The notes under the pieces: generated by a model
Databases searched by the model: none
What the model saw: only the letters and a program-made list of their open reading frames with translations
Told to the model about the DNA's origin: nothing
Made by a program: the position numbers and the translations under genes
Source of the DNA: Siphonodentalium dalli
Lineage: Eukaryota > Mollusca > Scaphopoda > Gadilida > Siphonodentaliidae
Length of the DNA stretch: 64,000 nt
Reading direction: 5' to 3'
Assembly (NCBI GenBank): GCA_032622095.1
Contig: CP136068.1
Span: 125,799,989 to 125,863,988 of the forward strand
In this document: positions 25,174 to 35,489 of the stretch, one piece after another
How the letters are laid out: every line of letters starts with the position of its first letter
Numbering within the stretch: the stretch's first letter is position 1

Positions 25174-25970
25174 CCCTTTCAGTACCAGGGGCCGATCTCA
25201 TCGGCCCTAATTTACGGTCTGTAAAATCGGCCCTAAATGTTTTTTTGTTTGTTTTTTTTTAAAGATTGTTTTGGGTTGAATTTGTTTTGGGTATGCTTAA
25301 GCATGCAATAGCGAATTCAAAACCAAACTGGATAAAACCTTAGGGGCATGTTATAACTCATAACTACTAGTTTAGAATTTTTGATTGTGAAATATACTCA
25401 ACAATCAACCAACAGACTAGTGGTCTGTGTCCCATGTCCCTACATTGCCCGGATAGTCATGATTTAAATTGAGCATATGTTTCGATTCACTTTTTCACTA
25501 TAGTATAATAGCGATAACTCGGAATCTCGTCAGGGAATAGCGTGTTAAATATCTTGGCATCGAGATTAAACACACAAAAAGCATTTTCTGTCTCCAGAAA
25601 AAGGGCAAGTCCTTCCCCCGCTCGCCCCTTGGTCAAGGGCAGGGGATCAGCTGCCCCCTCTGCCCCCCCCCCCCGCTTCCGGCGCCCCTGAAAACTAGCA
25701 CCAAGTTTTCATAGTAATAATTTTGATGCCCATGAAAAACGTAAGATTCCCTGGCACTAAACCTACAAAATAAGTCTGTTAAAGAATATAAGAAAAAAAT
25801 ATTAAAATTGTAAAAAATTGTAAAAAATAATAACAAATGATGAAAAATTGTTAGGCCAATGCAGTCTCTTATATATGCGAGGCGATCTATGGTCGACTCG
25901 CATATATAAGAGAATGCATTGGCACAGGGTATATTGGTTGATACAAAAATCGGACCTGGCACTGAAAGGG
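25174..25970. mobile_element. piggyBac-type MITE, 797 bp
   Basis: TTAA (25170-25173), then CCCTTTCAGTACCAGG; the right end CCTGGCACTGAAAGGG, then TTAA (25971-25974). TIRs are about 22 bp with one or two mismatches. A perfect 8-bp hairpin (GGGCCGAT/ATCGGCCC) sits just inside the left TIR. Near the right end is the family hairpin at 25855-25922, almost identical to those at 1263-1328 and 1474-1540. No transposase is encoded. Confidence 0.85.
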
Positions 25971-25974
25971 TTAA

Positions 25975-27660
25975 ATCTATCATTCTTTAGACACTGGTGC
26001 AAAACAATCTGTAAACATCTTCGGTGAATTATGGTTTGATTCGAATCAGATAAAATATTCTACAGTGTGAAGACAAAACCTGGATATAATCAAATTGATA
26101 TTACTATGCAACCGTGCGAATACGCAGTACGAAAACGACGACAGATGGAATCCATGGACAGTATATGGAACCCATGGACAGTATCGCAAACGTAGGGAAG
26201 CAGCCACCGTCTTACCCCTGACAAGCAAAGTACAGAACCATACATTAGCAGTACTCCGTGAAGTGAACCGGGCCGAACTATCTATAGATGGAATATTTCG
26301 ATAAGAACGCCGAGTTAGACTAATTGACGCTTCGGCAGATATCGGCATTATCCAATCAGATAACGGCATCTTTCACTGAGAGCCTAGCGTGATTTCCGGT
26401 AAGACATCAATGTTTGTTAATAGCGTAGCAACACTCAATATCGGCGGATGTTTGTTCGGATTAAACATCATTTTTTGTGTAATTAGCAAGACTATTAAAT
26501 TTCAGACTAAGTATCCGTGCGTCACCTTATCATCCAATCAGAAAATGTTGTCATTTATTCCTGGTTTGGTGATTAATTTCGACGCCCGGCGAGAGATTTC
26601 GTTTGTTTTATTAACAGTTCATAAGGATAATTTGTTCGATGTGCACCAGAATATTTCCAAGCTGAGTCGGGTTTTCATAAAATGGTGAAAACGTGTAGCC
26701 ATGGAAGGTGTACCACTGACAATCGATACCCGGATAGATGTATCGGAGGGAATTTTATTCCGCCTGCGAAGCCGAGAGTTGACATTGACAAACTATGTTA
26801 TTATAATTGAATAGTTATTGTGTTCTTATATCTGACTGCTAGAACATTTGAGTAGGCAGTTCATATGAGGTGTGTTCACAGTTCGTGAGCTGCAACTGAT
26901 TATGGGATTACGTAATGATGTAATTATGTGCAAAATGGGGTCTCAGGCCCGGCCCAATAAAACCATGTTTAACCGGATCCATGTCATGCTAATCAGCTTT
27001 GTTAATGAGTCTGCCAAATAACGATAGTGTCACTTACACCCTGGCTGCATTAGTAATGACGTGTGAAGTAATTGATTTATAATATGTGTTGTCTCAATGA
27101 CAGTTATACCTATAATCAACAAGTCTCATCACACTTGGCTTCTTTCTTTGTCGATCAGTTGGAAGTCTGGCCTTTGTTACACGTAACTTGGTGATCGCCA
27201 CAGGCTCGATCTTGTCACCACGTGGAACAGACCACAGTGACTGTTGAGGAACGGGTGTACATGCCAGTTTTTATATAAGAAGAAATGTACGTTACAATGA
27301 AAAAATTCTAACGAGCAGCCTTGACGTCGCACGTGATCGCTGATCGGGAGTTGCGGCCTGACCAAAATCAGTGGCAACACAAACGTTCTGAGCGGCATAG
27401 CATACGAACATAACACTAAAATGTATATAAACTACAAAATCACTCGTTATGAATAATAAGCTCGGAATTTACGGATCGGATATATATTCCACATATTGAT
27501 CGTATAGTTTCGGCAAATGTATGGTGGGTTGCACAGCACAAACTTGTATATTCACAAAAATAATGCAGCAATAAAAAGGTATAATTATTGCACTCACCCA
27601 GCTTGACAAGAGCAGTGGACATCCGAAATATTCGATGAATCAACCTCTAAATCAACCTGG
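25975..27660. other. Low-repeat sequence with uncertain ORFs
   Basis: Among the least repetitive stretches. The plus ORF at 26095-26304 contains an 18-21-bp duplicated motif (ggaaYccatggacagtat twice). The 99-codon ORF at 26389-26688 lacks any recognised domain. No splice model could be justified. Confidence 0.35.
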
Positions 27661-27669
27661 AGTGGACTT

Positions 27670-27864
27670 TCATTCTTCCGCTGGTTTCGGTGACATTTTG
27701 CTCCAACAAACAGTTTGAACATAACCTTCGCTATAGTATCTGAAACCTTGCTGACGGGATTTTAAAGATGTTCCCACCGAATTAAAAAAGATTTTATCGA
27801 AATTGTCCGGCAAATCAGACAGAGCTCCTATGCGCGGCTTCACAGTTTCACTCATATTTACCAT
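27670..27864 (-). CDS. Candidate short exon or ORF, unknown protein
   Basis: A 64-codon ORF on the minus strand. Its composition is protein-like (charged and aromatic residues balanced, for example 'LPDNFDKIFFNSVG' and 'RQQGFRYYSEGYVQ') rather than the Ile/Tyr/Asn-rich translation seen in the AT-rich repeats. Possible donors AG|GTTATG or AAG|GTTTCAG lie inside it, so it could be a truncated 5' exon with the true reading frame ending earlier. The 'G-x-Y-x-EGYV' string is loosely reminiscent of N-terminal regions of SWIM/YqaJ-type proteins of marine invertebrates, but this is a weak impression. It lies in a low-repeat interval (26-29 kb), the most plausible place for a host gene. It may equally be chance. 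Confidence 0.25.
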   Translation of the reverse strand: MVNMSETVKPRIGALSDLPDNFDKIFFNSVGTSLKSRQQGFRYYSEGYVQTVCWSKMSPKPAEE

Positions 27865-27899
27865 TTGATTGTCTTACCGCAGCCAGATCTAAGCTGTAG

Positions 27900-29080
27900 G
27901 CGATGTTATCGGCCGCTGGCCGAAAGGTGAATTAATCAGCGCTCGAGGCATGGTCAGAGAAATATAATAGCAGGCCTATTCCTAAACTAACCGCATGTTA
28001 ACATCTGGTAGATTATCTATATATATTGAATCAAGACGATTGTCCCGACTGACTGAACTTCGGACACTTCACGAGTCACTGTAAAGATACCAGCCCGAGG
28101 CACACAGAAGTAGCGTCTAGTATATATGCTGAAGCGAGATTTCGAGTCATTACGAAGTCCAAGCTTTCTCCCAAGACGACTGAAGACGCACAACACCGAC
28201 GACCGAACCACGAAGACGCAGAAGACAGCTGAAGATGGCAAACAACTATCTTAGGTGAGCCGAATTGTTTATACATCTAAACGACACAGCACTGATGTAC
28301 CGACGAATAGGCACACCCAGCGATCGCAGACGGCAGGCCGAGATGTTCAACCAGAGTTCAGCGAATTAGACCTATGACGAAGCGAGGAGCCCCCGAGACG
28401 TGCAGGCGACAGGAAGACGAACTCAACCTATGAAGATAATAGAAGCCCACGATTCACGTAGACGACAGGAAGACGGACCCAACGAAGATATTCCATACCG
28501 ACGACCCGAAGATATTCTATTGAACAGTTTGTAATAAATGAGCAAATCGTTTTGATTGTCTGAACGTTATATGTCCCCCGTCTTGGCACACAACGGGGAC
28601 GGCAGGTAGACAACCATCTGGGTAATGCAGTCCCCGATAGCTATAACTTTGAATCGTATCCTATAATATAGTATACTGTTAGCTGGGGTACCCGGCTCAT
28701 TTTAAATAATTATTAGTTACCTCGTGTAAACAGCACCTATTGCATGACCCCGGATAAAGTTACATCTATATTTTAGTTGATAACAATTGCTCTTTATTGC
28801 TAATTATTAGTGCCTCTTTAAGTCATTTGACGTCAACAGCGCACATGCCCCGTGACATTCTACATTTTACTTTTGTGCACCAGTTTTCACACATGTCGTC
28901 TTGTTTGACAGTAAACGCTTTTTGTTGATCATATTTAATTTAATTTATTAGTCCCCATTTAAATTATCTTAGGTCAAATCAGCCTATCTCATGACAATCC
29001 ATATGCCGCGACGCTCAGTTTGGAGAGTTGGCAATACTACATATGTGTTTTCTAAATCCAAGACGCAGGTATCCCCCCCC
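27900..29080. other. Unassigned sequence with a possible leader exon
   Basis: 28140-28260 is purine-rich ('cgaagacgcagaagacag') and holds ATGGCAAACAACTATCTTAG followed by GTGAGC, a start codon close to a consensus donor. It could be a 5' exon on the plus strand, but nothing else supports it. The remainder shows no feature. Confidence 0.25.
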
Positions 29081-29089
29081 CCCCTAAAC

Positions 29090-29625
29090 TGGGATATCAA
29101 CGCACAACCAAATCTGATTATCCATAATCAAGTTACAAGCTGAAATTTGCATACACACACAAACTACATAAGTTATCAAGTCAAACCAGGGTTGTAACTC
29201 TGGGTGGACGAAACCTGTAGTGAGTTGGTATCAATTCCCCGAGCTGTGCTATCACCATACCAAAGCACAACTGAATCCGATTATCCGTGTCCTAGTTTCA
29301 AGCTGAAATGTTCTTTCGGACACAGATTACACAAATTTCCAAGTCAAACAAGGACCGTAACGCTGGTTAAAATGAATGGACGGAACCCGTATTATGTGGG
29401 CGACATTCCCCCAGCCTGTGCTATCACTACACCAAAGAACATTCAAATCCGACGAGCCATGACAGAGTTACAAGTGAATTGTTCTTCCGGACACAAAATA
29501 CAACAATATCCGAGTCAAACAAGGGCCGTAACTCTGGTAAACATTAATGGACGAAACCGTAGTATATGTATCATTTCCACGACATGTGCTATCACAAGAT
29601 AAAAGGGCAACGAAATCCGACATTA
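29090..29625 (+). repeat. Degenerate ~165-bp tandem repeat of bivalve type
   Basis: Three to four diverged units; 'caagtcaaac' recurs at about 29177, 29340 and 29511, each followed by '(a)gggccgtaactctgg' and later by 'tgtgctatcac' and 'aatccga'. Blocks with 'agggccataactctg' are abundant in bivalve genomes as I know them. The ORF at 29204-29602 spans the units but changes frame between them, so it is noncoding. Confidence 0.7.
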
Positions 29626-30130
29626 AAGGTACGGTTGGCCTTGGCGGTGGGTATCCTGTGAAAATATTTCCACCCGTCAAAAACCGCCACAAACAGAAAG
29701 AACATCAAAATGTAGACAGACTTTGTCCGTATATAAATAAGAAATATCGCATAAACAGTATGTTATTCTCATATGTTTAACCATTGTTATGTAAACAAAA
29801 ACATAAAAAGTTACTTTTCTGGTGTTTGTTTATATTATGATGGTAAACATAAAGAGCGTTCTTTGTTGGTGAATTCCTGATATGGAACTAATAAAGAGCG
29901 TTTATGCCATTTGTGCGTGATTAGCCAGTAGCATTGTGCTGTCCTCTGTAACCCAATCAGGCTCTTGCTCAGGTAAAATATAGTAGGTATTTATGATAAC
30001 ATGCTGTTTACGCGATGGTCATGGTATATATGAACGAAACTGTATGCGTTTAATGTTTTTCTGTTTACGGTGTTTGGAACAAATATGAATATTTTCGACA
30101 ATTAAGGCCTCACGTGCCTTTAACACCCTA
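29626..30130. other. AT-rich spacer
   Basis: Separates two blocks of the same degenerate repeat. It contains 'taaagagcgtt' twice (about 29850 and 29892), a motif also seen at the window end (63942 and 63975). No gene. Confidence 0.4.
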
Positions 30131-30149
30131 GTGGCAAGGTTATATGTTG

Positions 30150-30410
30150 TTACAGACGCAACAATTCACAAATTTCCAAGTCAAACACGGGCCATAACTC
30201 TGGTAGAAATAAATGGACGAAACACGTAGTGTGTGCATCCTTTTTCGCGACCTTTGCTATAACTGCAAAAGGACTACGGAATCCGATAACTAACACTCAA
30301 GAATTACAACCTGAAATGTTCTGACAGACGGACTGGTGCACGGACGGATGAACGGATGGACCATCGGCTATATGCCCCGAACCTCCTATGGGGAGGGAGC
30401 ATAATGCGTG
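30150..30410 (+). repeat. Degenerate repeat unit with 'gacggac' tail
   Basis: One more unit of the 29.1-kb family ('ccaagtcaaacacgggccat', 'aactctggtagaaataaatg'), ending in degenerate GACG/GATG repeats and 'ggggagggagcataa'. This appears to be the 3' end of the family. Confidence 0.65.
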
Positions 30411-31084
30411 ATATTTGATAATATGAGGTTAGCCAGGAGTTTCTGGCATTGGGACAAAGTATGTGATGAGCAAGGAAACTGTGAGACTGCGTTCATTTAC
30501 ATGTTTGTAAATAAATAGAAAATAATATTGCTTTGAAATGAAATCAGCCTTTTAGTCTGGTCGATAAAAGGTTTCACCGAGAAAAAGATTAGGACTAAAT
30601 TGATGTTGAATAGGAATATATCCTCTATAACACACCCCAAACTCCGTTGGCAGCGCGTCGACAACATTCAAAGCGTCCGTCACTTTTTTGCAATGGATGT
30701 GTGGTTATTGCTGTATCAATGCAATGTCCGTTGCAAGTTTGACGATGAACCTTTCAACCAATTGGAACGTATGCTTCCTTTGTGAACACACACTATGCAC
30801 ACATCAAATATTACATAACACCAACTACGTAGCCGTTGCCTATATACACATTTTCAAAAACACTACATTAAAGCTGCAATATATTTGATATATTCCCAAT
30901 AGTATGATCTTGATGGCGTTACTATTTATGACTATTGTTTTCTTGTAAGCCCATAACGTGCTGATTTTCGGAGCAGGGTGGACTAATATGGAATGTGTAC
31001 CAATTGATTCCACATATGTTGGAGTAATATAATTTGTTCGCTTACGTTACGGGTTATAAGCGACACACCTTCAATATGCACCAA

Positions 31085-32075
31085 ATGGGAATTTGAATAG
31101 GGACTTGCGAATATTCGAGATTCGATTCGATGTCGATATCGGGCACCCGATTCGAGATCGACATCGAATCGGTCTGCTGATTCGGATATGTTCGAATCGG
31201 TGTTACTTTGGTGTAGTCTCGTTTTTTTGCATCTAGATAACACATGCAAATGATCTGAACTCACAAACATTGAAGCACAAGGTTGCCAAGTTAGCCAACA
31301 TAGGTAATTTTGAATGTATGCCATTCAGAATAAACGTGCATGGGGTGAACAGTTTATCAGATAACTACCATTGGTATCGGACTACAACAATTATATAGCT
31401 GTAATAGTCCGAGAGCCTGCTGAGTTCTATTTGCACAATTGCGTACGAATGGTTTTATGCCCCAGATTTGTTCCACCTCAGGAACGTTTAAAGAAATCCG
31501 ATTTCTTAAGTTCCGCATTCCTGGCGTTTTGGGGCCAGATACCCCACACAAACTCAAAAATTTACTTCTATTTGCACTTTTGAGTACAAAGCCGATTTTT
31601 TATATTAGTAGTACTCCAGCAATCACTGACAAATAATACACAATTTCTGAAACGAAATTTCCTGGCGTTTTCATTTCAGAAGGGTTTTTTTGATAGTACT
31701 CATAAAACCCCAAAAATCACTTCTATTTACATTTTTGAGTAAAAAGCTGATTTTTATATTGATAGTGCTCCAGCAATCACTGATCAATAATACACAATTT
31801 CTGAAACAAAATTTCCTGGCGTTTTCATTTCAGAAGGGGGTTTCTGATAGTACCCCCAAAACCCCAAAACATTACTTCTATTTGCACTTTCGAGTACAAA
31901 GCTGATTTTTGTATTAATAGTGCCATAATCATCACTGATCGATGATACACAATTTCTGAAACGAAATTTCCTAGCGTTTTCATTTCAGAAGGGGTTTTTG
32001 AATGTACCCCCAAAACCCCAAAACAATTACTTTTATTTTCACATACTGTCGAATACAAAGCACAATTTTAAGGTG
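31085..32075 (+). repeat. Repeat family E, copy C (with 155-bp tandem units)
   Basis: Begins at 'tagggacttgcgaat' with clustered 'cgattcga' motifs (31110-31200), then 'gaacgtttaaagaaatccga', then four 155-bp tandem units. The same ordered blocks form copies A (35490-37456, reverse) and B (52458-55199). The terminus TAGGGATCTGCGAAT followed by CGATTCGA repeats resembles hAT subtermini, but no target duplication was found. Confidence 0.8.
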
Positions 32076-32080
32076 AACCT
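31445..32080 (+). repeat. 155-bp tandem repeat, ~4 units
   Basis: 'cttctatttgcac' or variants start at 31565, 31720, 31875 and 32030, exactly 155 bases apart each time. Each unit contains 'gagtacaaagctgattttt', 'gctccagcaatcactgat', 'aatttcctggcgttttcat' and 'ttcagaaggggg'. Reverse-oriented units occur at 36560-36900 and forward units at 53080-53400. Confidence 0.93.
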
Positions 32081-32479
32081 GGAATAAATTTATGTAAATA
32101 TACAAATCTACTGACCACAAACGTTACATAACTGCTGAATATGACAAAACAGCCCACATTTCCGCGCGTTTCAGGGAGGAAAATTCGTTATTTTTATTAT
32201 AAAAAATGCAGAAAAACATGTAAGAAAACGAAAATTTAAATTTTAGTCCGGGAACCAGGTCGATCAAACGTGCACTCCCCCAGGATTAAACTTCGTTCAT
32301 TTTTCGTAAGGATGTCTACTCAAACTATTTAGACGTTAAAAGGTGACAGTTTATGTTCCGGGCAATATGGCGGCGATTTCCGGGAGTATACCCCGCTCAC
32401 TACATACATGTACAGCAAAAACCTATTGTTCTTGATTCCATGCCATATGCCTGTCATTTGCTGTATAATTTGACTGAAA

Positions 32480-32744
32480 AAAAGGTCCAAAATGGAGGAC
32501 AAAATGGCAACCGAAAGTAACAAAAAGTGCATTTTACCGTAACTTTCACCATAAGTGCCAGTTGCGCCACCATACATGATGTCCAATCCTAATACGATAA
32601 CAGTAAGTCAAAACCCGAGTTTTCAAAAATGACGACGAAAATGGCAATCGGAAGTCAACAGTTGAAGTGCTTTTTTAATTTTTAACTTTTTAAACTAAAT
32701 CTTAAAATATCGAATAAATATAAAGCCAATAAGTAGTGGTATAT
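32480..32744 (+). repeat. Left arm of a mirror-symmetric block
   Basis: Two subunits, 'ccaaaatggaggacaaaatg' (about 32490) and 'gacgaaaatggcaatcggaa' (about 32633), are matched in reverse complement by 35020-35110 and 35370-35430. The inner edge 'aaagccaataagtagtggta' matches the reverse complement of 'agcactattggctataaat' at 34940. Confidence 0.6.
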
Positions 32745-34340
32745 ATGCCATCATACAAGTTTCCAAAGCCACCAACTAGTTTCAGAATACATCAAATGAG
32801 TGTCCCAAACCACCTAACGAGTGTACCAAACAATATACTGAGCCACCTACATAGTATCCAAAACCAATCTATGAGTATCCCAAGCCATACGTCTGGTGCC
32901 CCAAATTCAAATATTGTCCCGAGTAAAGCATGAAAAATAATCCACCCAATGAGTTTCCCAAACCACCAAGTAGTTCCCAAAACCATATGCAACTGGTTCC
33001 CAATCCACATATATGGTTCCCCGAGCCGTGACCTCGTGTCCATGCCCACACAATGAGTATCACAATGCCATCTAAATTACCACGAGTATTGTCGTAGCCC
33101 TGCAACGATTGTTCGAAACCACCGCGCATGGTAGTGCCCCAAACAATTCAACTGACGTTCCAAGCTACACAGGTTTTGTCACAAACTACGAATTATGAGT
33201 GTCCCTAACCATCCAACGTGTGATCCAAATCATACAAAGAGTGGGCCAATCCATCCAATGAATGCCCAAACCAACAAATGAGTGTCCCAAACAATCCAGC
33301 GAGTGTTCGAAAGGAAAAGAGTGTCCCATATGCACCAATAATTGTGTCACAGGCCATCCGAAGAGAGTCCTATGTCATACAACGGGTGTCCCAAACCACC
33401 AACTCTCGTCTCAATCCATTCAACGGCCCAATCAGTTAACCAGTCGACAAATGAGTGTCTCATTCCACCATTCGTGTGTCCCATATGCACATCTATTGTC
33501 CAAAACCACCCAATTGGTCTCAAACATTCCAACGGGTGGCACAAACAATTAAGTAGTGCCCCGTACGATATGCACCTGATTCCCGACCTGAACAGATAGT
33601 CCTCCAAACCATGCATCTGGTATCCTAACCCACACAATGGGTATCACAGGCCATCCAAGGAGTGTCTCAATTCACCCGAACAGTGTCGCAACCCTGCAAC
33701 TTTTGTTCCAAACCACAGTGCATGGTAGTGCCCCAAACAATGCAACTGGTGTTCCTAATCAAATAGGTTCAAACCACCAAAAGTCGTCTCAATCTATTAA
33801 ATGCCCCAATCATTGAACAAATCGACAAATATATGTCACATTCAACCACACGTGTGTCCCATATCAAAGTCGAGTGTCCAAACCAATTCAACTGTTGTCT
33901 CAAACCATGCAATGGGTGTCACAAACCACTCAGCGAGTGACCCAAACCATACAACTAGTATCACACACCAGCAATTGACTTCCCAATCCATCCAAATGGT
34001 GTCATAAACCATCTACTAACTTGCATCTCAATACATTTAAACATGTGTACAAAACCCTCCTCCGAGTATTCAACCCTTTCATGATGGGTGATGTGCTGAT
34101 ACAGCATTAATGATACTGTGCCATGCATTCTCCCATATATGCGAGTCTCCTTACAATTTTTCTGCACCAAAATCAGCCATATATGATGCATTTTCTTATA
34201 TAATTATGATATGCACCCTATGGCACAGGATGTTCGCGAAATGTCAAGAAGCTACGGTCAAGGGTTAAGACCATCAAATGAGTGTTCCAAACCACCCAAT
34301 GGGTTTACAATCCAAACCAAGAGACACTCGCTGTGTTGTT
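32745..34340 (+). repeat. 21-bp minisatellite, forward half
   Basis: Degenerate tandem units of about 21 bp close to GAGTGTCCCAAACCACCCAAT, drifting but recognisable throughout, broken only by a small MITE at 34074-34264. ORFs in this stretch (for example 33262-33552) are period artefacts: Cys/Pro/Asn-rich in the + strand, Gly/Leu/Trp-rich in the other. Confidence 0.85.
34074..34264. mobile_element. Decayed piggyBac-type MITE in the minisatellite
   Basis: Left CCCTTTCATGATGG, right ...GGTCAAGGG then TTAA (34265-34268); the left target site is mutated to TCAA. Inside are 'ctgtgccatgcattctcc', 'atatatgcgag' and 'ctatggcacagg', marking it as a relative of the elements at 1113 and 25174. It interrupts the minisatellite, which resumes at 34270. 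Confidence 0.6.
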
Positions 34341-34369
34341 CGAGATATCCGATGGATGATTTTGTATAA

Positions 34370-34935
34370 TAGTTGTGACAATCATTCGATGGTGTGGGAC
34401 ATTCTGCATGGGGTGGTTTTAGACACCAGGCGGATTTTGTTTTAGACATTCTTGGTCCTGGTGGTTTGAGGCAATCGTCATACTGCATGGGACGGCCATT
34501 GGATGGGTATGCATACTCATTGATTGGTTTTATTAGACACACATGGGATGGTGTGGGGTTCTCAATTGATGGTTTGAGATGCTCGTTGTGAGGTTTGGGA
34601 CACCACGTGCATGGTTTGGGACATTCTCTGGATGATATATGGTGTCAATCGTTGGATGGTTTGGATTACTCATTACGGCGTGTTTGGGCACCATTTGGAT
34701 GGTTTGCGACACTAGATGCGTATTGGGTGGTTCGGGACACTGGTTGGCAATTGGGGGTGCCCGTTCTACATGTATGGACTGTGTTGGTTTGGTATACTAT
34801 ATTAATTAAGATGGTGGTTTGAGACCCCCGATGCGTGGAGTTAAGCTCCTTAGATGACACTCGTTAAGTGGTTTTGGAAACTCATTGGATATGTTTGGAT
34901 ACAAGTTTGGTGGCTTTTGACACTCATCTCATGAC
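34370..34935 (-). repeat. 21-bp minisatellite, inverted half
   Basis: The same unit as 32745-34340 but in reverse complement: 'ttggatggtttgggacactc' and variants. The polarity switch occurs between 34330 and 34380. Confidence 0.85.
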
Positions 34936-35430
34936 ATATAGCACTATTGGCTATAAATTATATGAGAAGATTTAGTTACAATATAAATTAATGAAAATAT
35001 ATATATTTTTTTTTTTATTCCATGGAAACTTTAGCCAAACTTGCCCAATTTTGCTGCTGCCGGTCGCCATTTTGTCCCTATTTTCGATATTGACGCCATC
35101 GTTTCTGCTAAAATGGGCATTAATGGTTCATATCTGCCATCGTATTTGTATTCAGTATTCAGTACACGGGTGAGTTCAATTCCCTTCTGAGCATTACAAT
35201 AATAATTGATTTTTCTTCCAAATTGTATTTTAAATCTATTTTAATTTGATGGACACTGAAGGGCCAAATCCTCGTGATATGGCTCATTACTATCAGATAT
35301 CGATTTAGCATGGTACATTTTTTTTTCTAACAAAAAATGGAAATTATCTGGTAAAATATAGCGAAATTTGCACAATTTTACCACTTCCGGACACCATTTT
35401 GTCCGCTATTTTGGATTTTGTAATGACAAC
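34936..35430 (-). repeat. Right arm of the mirror-symmetric block
   Basis: Contains 'gccggtcgccattttgtccc' and 'cggacaccattttgtccgct', reverse complements of the two left-arm subunits, in mirrored order. No ORF or known domain. Confidence 0.6.
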
Positions 35431-35489
35431 AATAATAATTTATTAATAATTCCACAAGGAACGAAATATCAAACAATAAAGCTATGCAC

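Noticed and set aside
26046-26369. 107-codon minus-strand ORF
   Set aside because: No recognised domain; an overlapping plus-strand ORF is equally open, and no splice support exists for either.
29204-29602. 132-codon plus-strand ORF
   Set aside because: It crosses degenerate ~165-bp repeat units and its reading frame changes relative to the unit from one to the next; no domain is present.
33262-33637. Several ~90-codon ORFs on both strands, Cys/Pro-rich or Gly/Trp-rich
   Set aside because: They arise because the 21-bp minisatellite period is a multiple of three; all frames show it and there is no start, splice or domain evidence.
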